NCBI GenBank assembly: GCA_036741795.1
Contig: DAINRO010000013.1
Span: 1-39,455 of the forward strand
Direction: 5' to 3'
Length of the DNA stretch: 39,455 nucleotides
Source of the DNA: DATKKM01 sp036741795
GTDB taxonomy: Bacteria; Chloroflexota; Dehalococcoidia; SM23-28-2; RBG-16-64-32
In this document: positions 7,557-14,976 of the stretch, piece by piece
How positions within the stretch are numbered: position 1 is the stretch's first letter
Layout of the letters: every line of letters begins with the position of its first letter
Notes under the pieces: model-generated
The model's input: the letters and a program-made list of their open reading frames with translations, nothing else
Told to the model about the DNA's origin: nothing
The model's database searches: none
Program-made: the position numbers and the translations under genes

Positions 7557-8919
7557 GCGAACCGTCGCGACGGCGGATTCGCGCGATCAGCGAGACATAG
7601 TAGTCACGGTCGGAGGGGCGCCAGATTAGGGCTTCACCGGCGGACTGCCCGGAGACCTGGCAGTACCAGTAGGTGGTGGCGATGAGAGCGCAGATGTAAG
7701 CGATGGACGATGCGATGGCGGCGCCTTCCACCTCGAGGATGGGGATGAGGGCCAGGTCGAGGGCGACGGTGACCCCCAGGGCGATAAACGTGGCGTAGGT
7801 GTTGTAGATGATCTTGCCGCGGCTGAACAGGTAGCTCCCCAGCACTCTCGTGGCGCTGGCAGCCACTATCCCGGGCATGAGCAGAACCAGGGGGAGAAAG
7901 GCCTCAGGATAGAACGCATCGCCGAACAGCAGCTGGATTGCCAGCGGCGAAACAGCGACGACGGCGACGGAAGCAAGGATGCTGATCAAGAGGGTATTTC
8001 GGGAGACGATCGGCGTCACGGTCTGAGCGTCCTCATCTTCCATGGCTGTGAGGCGAGGCAAGAGCACCAGAGCGACCGCGGACGAAATCCACCACACGCT
8101 CTCCGCCAGCCCCACCGCTACTGTGTAGTGGCCGACGGCGGCGCGTGTAACGAAGGCAGCGACGAGGAACTGGTCGAGGCGGTAATTGAAGAGCGTGGCC
8201 ATGTTGGCCGCCTGACCCTGGACGCCGTACACAACCTGGTCCCGCAGGGCGTCCCAGCGGGGCCAGAAGACGGTGCGGAGATCCACCCGGTGCGGGCCGA
8301 TGATCGCCAGGCAAAGGAGATCGGAGAAGATGAACGACGCTGTCCAGGCGGCAATTGCCGTCGTGACGTCCAGCTCGTCCAGCAACCAGAGCAGGGTGAC
8401 CGCGCCGAAGCTCAGTGCGCCCTGGCTGAGCGCGACGATGGTGAGGGCAACGAAGCGGCTGGAACCGTGCAGGAAAGACGTCAGGAGCGTGTAGGCAACG
8501 ACGGCGGGGAGGGCGGCGGCGTACGCCCAGTAGGCGTCGCCGGAGACGAATAGCTCGGGCTCGAATGCGGCCGCCCAGATCCCGATCAAGATCCAGCCGG
8601 CGATCGCTGTCCACCCGATGAGCGCAACGCTGTTCGACAGCAGCACGCCGTACCGATGAGTGCCCTTGTTAAGGAAGTAGATGTTGCCCAGCCCCACTCC
8701 GAGGTTGGCGATTCCGCCGGCCACGAGGATAGCGGTGAAGAATAGCGCGTAGGTACCGAGCCCGGTGTCGCCGAGCCCGCGGGCGAGGACGACACGGAGG
8801 CCGAAGGCGAACCCGTAGATTGCGATCTGCGAAAGGAAAACGATGTTTACGTTGAAGAGGAAGCTGCGCCCGTGGGGCGTAGGCTCCTCAGCGGGCGGTG
8901 GGTGATTATCGACAGCCAT
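7528..8919 (-). CDS. Wzx-type polysaccharide flippase
   Basis: A 463-residue integral membrane protein of the polysaccharide biosynthesis (MOP/MATE) superfamily, expected to flip lipid-linked glycan across the inner membrane. The first membrane segment (FNVNIVFLSQIAIYGFAFGL) begins near residue 22, and about 12-14 hydrophobic segments follow. Loop signatures include RVVLARGLGDTGLGTYALFF and VYGVQGQAANMATLFNYRLDQFL, and late residues GAAIASSIAYICALIATTYWY match Wzx C-terminal helices. It is the only gene of the polysaccharide locus on the minus strand. It starts at an ATG without an obvious SD, 69 bp from the divergently read tRNA. Confidence 0.87.
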   Translation of the reverse strand: MAVDNHPPPAEEPTPHGRSFLFNVNIVFLSQIAIYGFAFGLRVVLARGLGDTGLGTYALFFTAILVAGGIANLGVGLGNIYFLNKGTHRYGVLLSNSVALIGWTAIAGWILIGIWAAAFEPELFVSGDAYWAYAAALPAVVAYTLLTSFLHGSSRFVALTIVALSQGALSFGAVTLLWLLDELDVTTAIAAWTASFIFSDLLCLAIIGPHRVDLRTVFWPRWDALRDQVVYGVQGQAANMATLFNYRLDQFLVAAFVTRAAVGHYTVAVGLAESVWWISSAVALVLLPRLTAMEDEDAQTVTPIVSRNTLLISILASVAVVAVSPLAIQLLFGDAFYPEAFLPLVLLMPGIVAASATRVLGSYLFSRGKIIYNTYATFIALGVTVALDLALIPILEVEGAAIASSIAYICALIATTYWYCQVSGQSAGEALIWRPSDRDYYVSLIARIRRRDGSPTPGESSAP

Positions 8920-8938
8920 CGGAGGGTTCTGTTACCAT
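8909..8938 (+). promoter_or_regulatory. Candidate tRNA-Pro promoter
   Basis: TCGACA (8909-8914, five of six matches to TTGACA), an 18-bp spacer and an extended -10 TGT-TACCAT (8930-8938) point toward the tRNA and predict a start near 8945. The sequence overlaps the first codons of the divergent flippase gene. It is the only reasonable promoter I can see between that gene and the tRNA, but the -10 match is only four of six. Confidence 0.3.
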
Positions 8939-8946
8939 CTCACTTG

Positions 8947-8967
8947 CCGCCGGAATCCGGCGGTTTT
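8947..8967 (+). terminator. Terminator-like hairpin directly upstream of tRNA-Pro
   Basis: A perfect 7-bp stem CCGCCGG (8947-8953) and CCGGCGG (8957-8963) with a 3-nt AAT loop is followed by TTTT. It has the form of an intrinsic terminator reading rightward, yet no rightward gene ends nearby and the tRNA begins only 20 nt later. It may block antisense transcription or be part of a tRNA leader. Confidence 0.45.
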
Positions 8968-8987
8968 GCTTCTCGCGGGCAGCACCT

Positions 8988-9065
8988 CGGGGTGTAGCTC
9001 AGTCAGGCTAGAGCGCACGGTTCGGGACCGTGAGGTCGGCGGTTCGAATCCGCCCACCCCGACCA
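8988..9065 (+). tRNA. tRNA-Pro (anticodon CGG)
   Basis: Folded by hand as a full cloverleaf. The 7-bp acceptor stem pairs CGGGGTG (8988-8994) with CACCCCG (9055-9061). The D stem is GCTC/GAGC, the anticodon stem CACGG/CCGTG encloses loop TTCGGGA, giving anticodon CGG at 9023-9025, and the T stem GGCGG/CCGCC encloses TTCGAAT. The discriminator A9062 is followed by an encoded CCA (9063-9065). The C1-G72 pair and A73 are the known bacterial tRNA-Pro identity pattern, and CGG reads the CCG codon. Confidence 0.97.
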
Positions 9066-9374
9066 CCTTCGTCGTAAACGGAAATACGAAGCGTGATCTG
9101 TGAGTGTTTATCAACATTTAACGAAGCCCCTGCGAGTACGTGCTGCCACGGGTTAAAGCTGACGATCGCTCGTGACTGGGCGAGCGGCTCTCTAATAGGT
9201 AACGCTTTTGTAAGCACTTCGTCTTATTGTGATGCGAACCGATGATCCATTCGCAACGTTACTAACGATAAAACGTCAGCAGGCTATTGCAGACCGGCTC
9301 GCGCTATTTTTAGAATGGCCGCGTCTTGTAGCCCCCACGCAGTGAACGAGTTAGATAGGTAAACGAGTAAAAAG
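9066..9374 (+). promoter_or_regulatory. Intergenic region with weak promoter for the TPR gene
   Basis: This 309-bp stretch has no convincing gene and is more AT-rich than its surroundings. A possible promoter is TTGCAG (9287-9292) and TAGAAT (9311-9316) with an 18-bp spacer, placing the start near 9323, about 50 nt before the TPR gene. The -35 match is poor. I see no RNA gene or repeat in the rest. Confidence 0.3.
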
Positions 9375-10211
9375 ATGGTTTCACAGGCAGAAGACAGAAC
9401 CAGAGCCAAGAGACAGCAGTCGGAAATCGCCATTCAACTGGCGCTCCAAGGGAAGTGGGAAGACGCCGCCCGGCTGAACAAGCAGATCATTGGCCTATTT
9501 CCCACCGACGTGGATGCTTACAACCGACTGGGCAAGGCCATGACCGAACTGGGCCGCTACTCCGACGCCCGCAAGGCGTACGAATCAGCCCTGGGGATCG
9601 ACTCGGTGAACTCCATCGCGCGCAAGAATCTGAGCCGCCTCGCGGGTCTGGGCAAGAAGGCCGAGCCGCGCCCGGCAGCGCAAAAGCTCTCGCCGCAGAT
9701 GTTCATCGAGGAAACCGGCAAGACCGGGATAACCTCGCTGTCCAACCCCGACATGAAGGTGGCGATCAGGATGACCGCCGGCGACCAGGTCCAGTTGAGC
9801 CGCAAGAACGGCACGCTGGCCGTGCAGGGCGTCGACGGCTCGCACATCGGCGACATCGAACCGCGGCTGAGCCAGCGGCTGATGAAGCTCATGGACGGCG
9901 GCAACGAGTACGTGGCTGCGATCTCGTCCCTCGACGACAAGAACGTGCGCGTGTTCATCCGCGAGACGTTCCAGGACGCGTCACAGACCGGGAAGCTGTC
10001 GTTCCCGCCGATGGCAAGCGATTTCCGCCCCTACGTGAAGGACCGCCTGGTCCGCTACGAGGCGGATGACGATGGTGTCGCGGAAGAGACGGACGAAGTG
10101 GACGACTGGCGCGAGGACGAAGAGGAGGACTCACGCGAGGATTCCGGCCTCACGGACGGACGCCGGTCCGGTATGCCGAACATCGACCTGGACGACGAAA
10201 ACGAGGAATAG
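9375..10211 (+). CDS. Tetratricopeptide-repeat protein with acidic tail
   Basis: A 278-residue soluble protein. Residues about 17-95 form two TPR-like helical pairs (QGKWEDAARLNKQIIGLFP; TELGRYSDARKAYESALGI), suggesting protein-protein binding. Residues about 100-225 are a conserved-looking beta-rich module that I do not recognise, containing GDQVQLSRKNGTLAVQG and HIGDIEPRLSQRLMKLMDGG. The last 45 residues are strongly acidic (Asp/Glu runs) and probably disordered. There is no signal peptide or membrane helix. It stands alone between a tRNA and an intrinsic terminator, so it is likely a single-gene unit. Only a poor purine stretch precedes the ATG. No function can be assigned beyond the TPR scaffold. 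Confidence 0.8.
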   Translation: MVSQAEDRTRAKRQQSEIAIQLALQGKWEDAARLNKQIIGLFPTDVDAYNRLGKAMTELGRYSDARKAYESALGIDSVNSIARKNLSRLAGLGKKAEPRPAAQKLSPQMFIEETGKTGITSLSNPDMKVAIRMTAGDQVQLSRKNGTLAVQGVDGSHIGDIEPRLSQRLMKLMDGGNEYVAAISSLDDKNVRVFIRETFQDASQTGKLSFPPMASDFRPYVKDRLVRYEADDDGVAEETDEVDDWREDEEEDSREDSGLTDGRRSGMPNIDLDDENEE

Positions 10212-10232
10212 TCCGCAGCGGGACATTTTGAG

Positions 10233-10256
10233 GGCCGGGAGTAACCCGGCCTTCTT
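10233..10256 (+). terminator. Intrinsic terminator after the TPR gene
   Basis: A 7-bp perfect stem GGCCGGG (10233-10239) and CCCGGCC (10245-10251), with loop AGTAA, is followed by TTCTT. It sits 21 bp after the TPR stop and 12 bp before the next ATG, so the agmatinase gene must have a promoter overlapping this site or depend on readthrough. Confidence 0.7.
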
Positions 10257-10268
10257 GATTTACGGGCT

Positions 10269-11216
10269 ATGACAGATCGCCTTTACCCCGAGGAATGGCA
10301 GCGCGGGCCGCGCTATGGTGGCGCCTACACGTTCGCCCGCTGCCCCGCCACCCGCGACCTCTCGAAGGCGGACGTCGCGATCGTCGGCGTGCCGATGGAC
10401 ATGATGGTGCTGTACCGCTCCGGCGCGCGTTTCGGACCGCGAGCCATCCGGGACGCCTCGGGCCAGTTGCGGCCGCACCACTGGGAACCGGCGATGCTGG
10501 AGCCGCCGTTCGACACCCTGCGTGTCGTCGACTACGGCGACGTGGAGGTCTTCCCCGGCTACATCGAGCAGACCTACGAGAAGGTGCAGTCGGCCATCGC
10601 ACTGATGGCCGAGGCAGACGTGATCCCAGTTGTTCTCGGTGGCGACCACGGAACGACGCTGCCCGTCCTGCGTGCGCTGGCGAAGAAGCACGGCAAGATG
10701 TCCCTCGTACACTTCGACGCACATCCCGACTTCTGGGAGAGCACGCCCGAACGTCCCTATCACCACGGAACGGTCTTCCGGAGGGCCACCGAGGAAGGGC
10801 TGATCGACCCCGCGTCGTCCATACAGATTGGGATTCGAGGGTCGATCTCCGCCAATCTTATCGAGGAGACGCGGGCAGCCGGCTTCCACGTGATCACCGG
10901 CTCCGAGTTTGCGTTGCAGGGCACGGGGGAGGCGCTCAAGGACCTGCACCGGATAGTGAAGGCGCCGGTGTACGTCTCGCTGGACATCGACTGCGTCGAT
11001 CCAGCGTTCGCGCCCGGAACGGGTACCCCCGAAGTGGCGGGACTAACCAGCAGGGAGATCGTGGACCTCGTCCGCGGACTGAGCGGAATCGAGACCGTGG
11101 GATTCGACGTCGTCGAAGTGGCGCCGGCATACGACTCAGCGGAGATCACTTCTCTCCTCGCCGCGAACCTGGTGTTCGAGTTCCTCCTGGTCCTCGCCGC
11201 CACGCGCGCCGGTTAA
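10269..11216 (+). CDS. speB: Agmatinase-family ureohydrolase
   Basis: A binuclear manganese enzyme of the arginase/agmatinase/formiminoglutamase superfamily that splits urea from a guanidino substrate, most likely agmatine to putrescine. It has 315 residues. All six metal ligands are visible: His127 in GGDHG, Asp150, His152 and Asp154 in HFDAHPD, and Asp239 and Asp241 in SLDIDCVDP. The family signature continues as AFAPGTGTPE, and the C-terminal VVEVAPAYD contains the conserved glutamate. Substrate choice within the family (agmatine, guanidinobutyrate, guanidinopropionate) cannot be settled from the sequence, so the symbol is tentative. The gene begins just after the TPR-gene terminator and shows no clear SD. 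Confidence 0.88.
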   Translation: MTDRLYPEEWQRGPRYGGAYTFARCPATRDLSKADVAIVGVPMDMMVLYRSGARFGPRAIRDASGQLRPHHWEPAMLEPPFDTLRVVDYGDVEVFPGYIEQTYEKVQSAIALMAEADVIPVVLGGDHGTTLPVLRALAKKHGKMSLVHFDAHPDFWESTPERPYHHGTVFRRATEEGLIDPASSIQIGIRGSISANLIEETRAAGFHVITGSEFALQGTGEALKDLHRIVKAPVYVSLDIDCVDPAFAPGTGTPEVAGLTSREIVDLVRGLSGIETVGFDVVEVAPAYDSAEITSLLAANLVFEFLLVLAATRAG

Positions 11217-11272
11217 CCCCGAACTCCGGCCATCCGTTCCTTCTGGCGAGAATCCAGTGATAAATCCCCTGC

Positions 11273-11278
11273 TATCAT
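11273..11278 (+). promoter_or_regulatory. -10 element implying a leaderless ABC ATPase transcript
   Basis: TATCAT ends 7 nt before the GTG start at 11286, which puts the predicted start site at the initiation codon. No good -35 is visible at 16-18 bp upstream, and there is no SD. Confidence 0.35.
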
Positions 11279-11285
11279 TTTTCCC

Positions 11286-12260
11286 GTGACCAGCCAGACC
11301 TACATTGAGGCGGAAGCCGCCGCTCTGCCCGCCGATTCCCAGATCATCGTCGCCCGCAACCTCGTCAAGCGTTACGGCGAACTGACGGCGGTCAACGGCA
11401 TCTCGTTCGAGGTGCGCCGGGGCGAGTGCTTTGGGTTGCTCGGCCCCAACGGCGCCGGCAAGACGACGACGATCCGCATGATCAACTGCGTCTCGCCCGT
11501 GACCTCCGGCGAGCTTCTCGTGGATTGGATGCCCGTGCAGACACGACAGCGCCGGATCAAGGCGACGTTGGGCGTCGTGCCACAGGACGACAACCTGGAC
11601 CCCGACCTGACTGTGTACCAGAACCTGCGCGCCTACGCCCGCTACTTTGACATCCCCCGCGACGTCGCCGAGGAGCGGATCACGGAGGCCCTGACGCTGT
11701 TCCAGTTGAACGACCGGCGCAAGGACAAGATCGACCAGCTCTCCGGCGGCCTCAAGCGCCGGTTGACAATCGCGCGGGGGTTGCTGAACTCGCCCAAGAT
11801 CCTCGTGCTGGACGAGCCCACGACCGGTCTCGATCCGCAAGCGCGCCACCTCGTGTGGCAGAAGCTGCGTTACCTGCGCTCCCAGGGCGTGACTATGCTC
11901 CTGACGACGCACTACATGGACGAAGCCGCCCACCTCTGCGACCGGATCCTCATCATCGACGAGGGACGGATCATCGCCGCCGGCACTCCTGACGAACTCG
12001 TGCGCGAGCAAGCCGGGACAGACGTGGTGGAGGTGCACCTCGGAGACTCCGATCCCGCCCCGGTCATGCGGGAGCTGCTCAAGCACGACGAGCTGAATGT
12101 CGAGCGCTACGCGGACATCCTCTACGTGTTCTCCCGCGGCGAGAACGGCTTCGACGCACGATCAATCGAGGACGACGCGGAGCGCATCGTTTACCGCCGG
12201 GCCAACCTTGAGGATGTGTTCCTCAAGCTCACGGGCCGGGGACTGGCGGCCGAAGCATGA
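11286..12260 (+). CDS. ABC-2 exporter ATP-binding protein (NodI/DrrA-like)
   Basis: ATP-hydrolysing subunit of an ABC-2 exporter, 324 residues. Walker A GPNGAGKT is at 53-60, the Q-loop at Gln100 (VVPQDDNL), signature LSGGLKRRL at 152-160, Walker B ILVLDEPTTGLD from 172 and the H-loop His209. The C-terminal about 90 residues form the extension seen in the NodI/DrrA branch. It starts with GTG. Its stop overlaps the permease start (ATGA), so the two subunits are coupled. Substrate is unknown; NodIJ-like pairs export lipo-oligosaccharides, while Drr pairs export drugs or lipids. Confidence 0.92.
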   Translation: MTSQTYIEAEAAALPADSQIIVARNLVKRYGELTAVNGISFEVRRGECFGLLGPNGAGKTTTIRMINCVSPVTSGELLVDWMPVQTRQRRIKATLGVVPQDDNLDPDLTVYQNLRAYARYFDIPRDVAEERITEALTLFQLNDRRKDKIDQLSGGLKRRLTIARGLLNSPKILVLDEPTTGLDPQARHLVWQKLRYLRSQGVTMLLTTHYMDEAAHLCDRILIIDEGRIIAAGTPDELVREQAGTDVVEVHLGDSDPAPVMRELLKHDELNVERYADILYVFSRGENGFDARSIEDDAERIVYRRANLEDVFLKLTGRGLAAEA

Positions 12261-13066
12261 CCGCCGCAACCCTCCCCAGGCCCCGAAGCTTCGGGTTCAA
12301 GTGGCCTGACGTCACCCTCCGCGCCCTTCACGTTTGGCGGCGCAACCGCGACGTCTACATGAACGTCTGGCTGTCGGAGGCAATCTGGCCGTTCGTCGAG
12401 CCATTCATGACGCTGCTCGCCCTGGGCGTGGGGCTTGGCAATTTCATCGAGTTCGAGCAGGACATCGACTACGTGGCCTTCATTGGTCCGGCCTTGATCG
12501 CCGTGTATCCGATGTGGTCCGCCACCGCCGAGTGCGCCTGGGGGTCGTTCTTCCGCATGGACCAGCAGGGCACTTTCGACGCCGTGATCGCCACGCCCGT
12601 GAGCGTGGACGAGGTGTCCACCGGGGAGATCCTCTGGGGAGGAACACGCGGCGTGATGAGCGTGTTCTACGTTGGCCTCATGGTGCTGGCCTTCGGCGGG
12701 ATCGAATCCCCGCTCGCGATCCTCATCATCCCGCTGTCCCTGCTGGCCAACCCGATGTTCGCCGCCATCTCCCTCTGCTATACGGCGACGTCAAAGACAA
12801 TCAGCTCGCTCAACTACTTCTTCGCAACGTACATCACGCCCCAGTTCTGGCTTTCCGGCGCTTTCTTCCCCCTGGACGAGATGCCGGGCTGGGTGGAGGT
12901 CATCGCCTGGTTCACGCCCGCCTACCACGTCGTGCGCCCTTACCGCGCCCTCTCATCGGGCGAAGTGGACTCGACAGTGGCCATAGACATCGCCTGGATG
13001 CTTGTGGTTGGTATCGCAGCCTACCTGGCGGCGCTGCACCTGATGCGCCGGCGATTGATCAAGTGA
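12257..13066 (+). CDS. ABC-2 type permease (NodJ-like)
   Basis: Membrane subunit partnering the upstream ATPase, 269 residues with about six transmembrane helices. The first segment starts near residue 40 (WPFVEPFMTLLALGVGLG). The ABC-2 family signature is seen late in the protein: FFATYITPQFWLSGAFFPLDEMPGWVEVIAWFTP AYHVV, followed by a final membrane helix and basic tail. The conserved FDAVIATPVSVDEVSTGEILWGG coupling region is also present. Its start overlaps the ATPase stop, and its stop overlaps the next start (GTGA), making a three-gene coupled set. Confidence 0.9.
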   Translation: MTAATLPRPRSFGFKWPDVTLRALHVWRRNRDVYMNVWLSEAIWPFVEPFMTLLALGVGLGNFIEFEQDIDYVAFIGPALIAVYPMWSATAECAWGSFFRMDQQGTFDAVIATPVSVDEVSTGEILWGGTRGVMSVFYVGLMVLAFGGIESPLAILIIPLSLLANPMFAAISLCYTATSKTISSLNYFFATYITPQFWLSGAFFPLDEMPGWVEVIAWFTPAYHVVRPYRALSSGEVDSTVAIDIAWMLVVGIAAYLAALHLMRRRLIK

Positions 13067-13752
13067 AGATCCTCGCCTGGGTCGTCGCGGCTGTCGCCGG
13101 CCTGGCCTGCATCGGCCTGCTTCTGGTTCTCCTCACCGATGGCGGTTTGGGCCTCATCGACAAAGACAGTGACACCTTCGGAACCTATTTCGCCGTTGCC
13201 GCGCTCGTGTACGGAGACGCCGTCGTCGCCATCTTCCCCGGCGAAACGACCCTCAACACCGCGTCAGTCATGGCCAGCGATGGCGATCTGGACCTCGCGC
13301 TCGTCATCCTCGCTGGCTTCCTCGGCGCCTGGCTCGGCGATAACACGCTCTACTGGATCGCCCGGTCTATCCCGGCCCTCCGCTCACGCGTCCTGGAAGC
13401 CCAGGAAGACGAGCGGTTCAAGAAGGGAATCGAACTGGTGAACCAGAGCTCTTTCGTACTCGTGATGGTCTGCCGGTTCCTGCCATTCGTCAGATGGGGC
13501 GTCGTTGCCGGGATGGGAGTCCTGCCCATGCCCTACAGGCGTTTCCTCGTCGCCGAGACCATCGGAGCGGCCGCCTGGTCCATTTACACGTGCCTGGTGG
13601 CATACGTCATCGGGACTGCACTCGCGGATTTCCCCATAGCCTCGATCGCGCTGGCCTGTGTCAGTTCGGCCGTCTTGCTCGGGGCCGGCTACTTCATCTG
13701 GCGGCGGAACCGCTCATCCAGGGCCACGTCGGAAGCAGATGTAGCGGTATAG
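13063..13752 (+). CDS. DedA-family membrane protein
   Basis: A 229-residue inner-membrane protein of the DedA/VTT superfamily, some members of which recycle lipid carriers such as undecaprenyl phosphate. Family features are the early gate helix region IFPGETTLNTASVMAS, AWLGDNTLYWIAR, and the signature RFLPFVRWGVVAGMGVLPM before the conserved late helices. I place the start at the GTG at 13063, which overlaps the permease stop (GTGA). The open frame extends much further upstream, but that part only shadows the permease gene in another frame and is arginine-rich noise. Coupling to the ABC exporter suggests joint expression. A link to lipid-carrier recycling is only inferred. Confidence 0.85.
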   Translation: MKILAWVVAAVAGLACIGLLLVLLTDGGLGLIDKDSDTFGTYFAVAALVYGDAVVAIFPGETTLNTASVMASDGDLDLALVILAGFLGAWLGDNTLYWIARSIPALRSRVLEAQEDERFKKGIELVNQSSFVLVMVCRFLPFVRWGVVAGMGVLPMPYRRFLVAETIGAAAWSIYTCLVAYVIGTALADFPIASIALACVSSAVLLGAGYFIWRRNRSSRATSEADVAV

Positions 13753-13792
13753 ACGGAACTGGGGCAACCGTAACTTATCCTCAATTCTTGCA

Positions 13793-13821
13793 TTGGCATT
13801 CACGTAGCTCTCGACTAGACT
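13793..13821 (+). promoter_or_regulatory. Promoter for a leaderless M20 peptidase transcript
   Basis: TTGGCA (13793-13798) and TAGACT (13816-13821) are spaced by 17 bp. The predicted start falls at 13828-13829, exactly on the GTG start codon at 13829. No SD is present. This is the best-supported leaderless candidate in the window. Confidence 0.5.
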
Positions 13822-13828
13822 GCACAGC

Positions 13829-14950
13829 GTGAGCGATCCCCCCCATCGCCCCGCAGACAAGGTTGACGGTGACCGCGTTCTCAAGAATTTCCTCGAGCTC
13901 GTAGCCATCGACAGCCCCACCGGCCACGAAGAAGCGATCGGGAAGGAACTCGAGAAGCGATTCACCTCGCTGGGTTGCGAGGTGCGGCGCGACGAGACTG
14001 GCAACCTGATCGCCACTTATCCGGGCGACCGTGACGACACTCTCCTCCTCGCCTTTCACATGGATACGGCCGGCACTGACACTGGAATCAAGCCCCAGAT
14101 CAGGGATGGCGTAGTCTACTCGGACGGTACGACGATCCTCGGCGCCGACGACAAGTCGGGCATTGCACAGGCCCTGGAGTTGCTCGAACTCCTCAACGCC
14201 AACGAATGGTCGCATCCCAATCTCGAGATCGTCGTGACCGTCGGCGAAGAGCAAGGGCTCAAAGGCTCCCGTGCGCTCGAGGTAGGCCAGCTCAAGGCCA
14301 AGTGGGGCCTCGTGTTCGACGCGGCCGGCGGTGTCGGCGCGATCACCTACTGGGCGCCGACAACGGTTTACCTGACGATCACGGTTCACGGCAGGAAGGT
14401 GCACGCCGGAGTGGAGCCCGAAAAGGGCATCAACGCCATGAAGGTGGCCGCCGAGGCGATCGCCGCGATGCCGCTCGGTCGGATCGACCCCGAAACCGTC
14501 GCCAACATCGGCACGATCGAGAGCGGCGAGGCGCGCAACATCGTCCCCGGCGAAGCAAAGATGCTCGGGATGGCGCGCAGCCACGACCAGGAGAAACTGG
14601 ACGCGCAGGTAGAAACAATGCGCAAGGCGTTCGAGGAGGCGGCCGCAAGGTACGGCGCGACCGTCGACTTCGAGGCAGAAGAGGCCTACCGCACGTACAA
14701 GATCGACCCCTCCGAGAAGCCGTACCGGGAAGCAGCCCGCGCCATCGAGAGCATGGGCATCGAAGTAATCCAGCGCAAGAGCGGCGGCGGGACGGACGGA
14801 AACGTGTTTAACAACAAGGGGATTCGCTGCGTTGCCATGTGTACGGGAATGGTGGACGAGCACGCGAACACTGAGCACATTTCAATCGCCGACCTCGAGA
14901 CGGCGGCGAAGATCCTCGTCACCGTCGTAACCCAGGAACCGGCGGAATGA
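13829..14950 (+). CDS. M20 family metallopeptidase (PepT-like)
   Basis: A di-zinc amino/carboxypeptidase-fold enzyme, 373 residues, probably cytoplasmic since there is no signal peptide. Visible zinc-site residues are His77 (AFHMDT), Asp107 (GADDKSG), the catalytic Glu140 with Glu141 (VGEEQG), Asp164, and a late His in DEHANTEHIS. Residues about 180-290 form the dimerisation (lid) domain, starting near VYLTITVHGRKVHAGVEPEKG. The sequence is closest to the PepT-like group within M20, although cytosol peptidases with other specificities share these motifs. It starts with GTG, apparently leaderless. The transporter gene follows 26 bp downstream. Confidence 0.88.
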   Translation: MSDPPHRPADKVDGDRVLKNFLELVAIDSPTGHEEAIGKELEKRFTSLGCEVRRDETGNLIATYPGDRDDTLLLAFHMDTAGTDTGIKPQIRDGVVYSDGTTILGADDKSGIAQALELLELLNANEWSHPNLEIVVTVGEEQGLKGSRALEVGQLKAKWGLVFDAAGGVGAITYWAPTTVYLTITVHGRKVHAGVEPEKGINAMKVAAEAIAAMPLGRIDPETVANIGTIESGEARNIVPGEAKMLGMARSHDQEKLDAQVETMRKAFEEAAARYGATVDFEAEEAYRTYKIDPSEKPYREAARAIESMGIEVIQRKSGGGTDGNVFNNKGIRCVAMCTGMVDEHANTEHISIADLETAAKILVTVVTQEPAE

Positions 14951-14976
14951 CCCGCCATCGGAGTTAAGGAGGCGCA

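Noticed and set aside
12334..13062. Long N-terminal extension of the DedA-family protein
   Set aside because: This part of the frame overlaps the ABC permease and reads as Arg/Pro-rich noise. The GTGA junction at 13063 gives a normal-length DedA protein.
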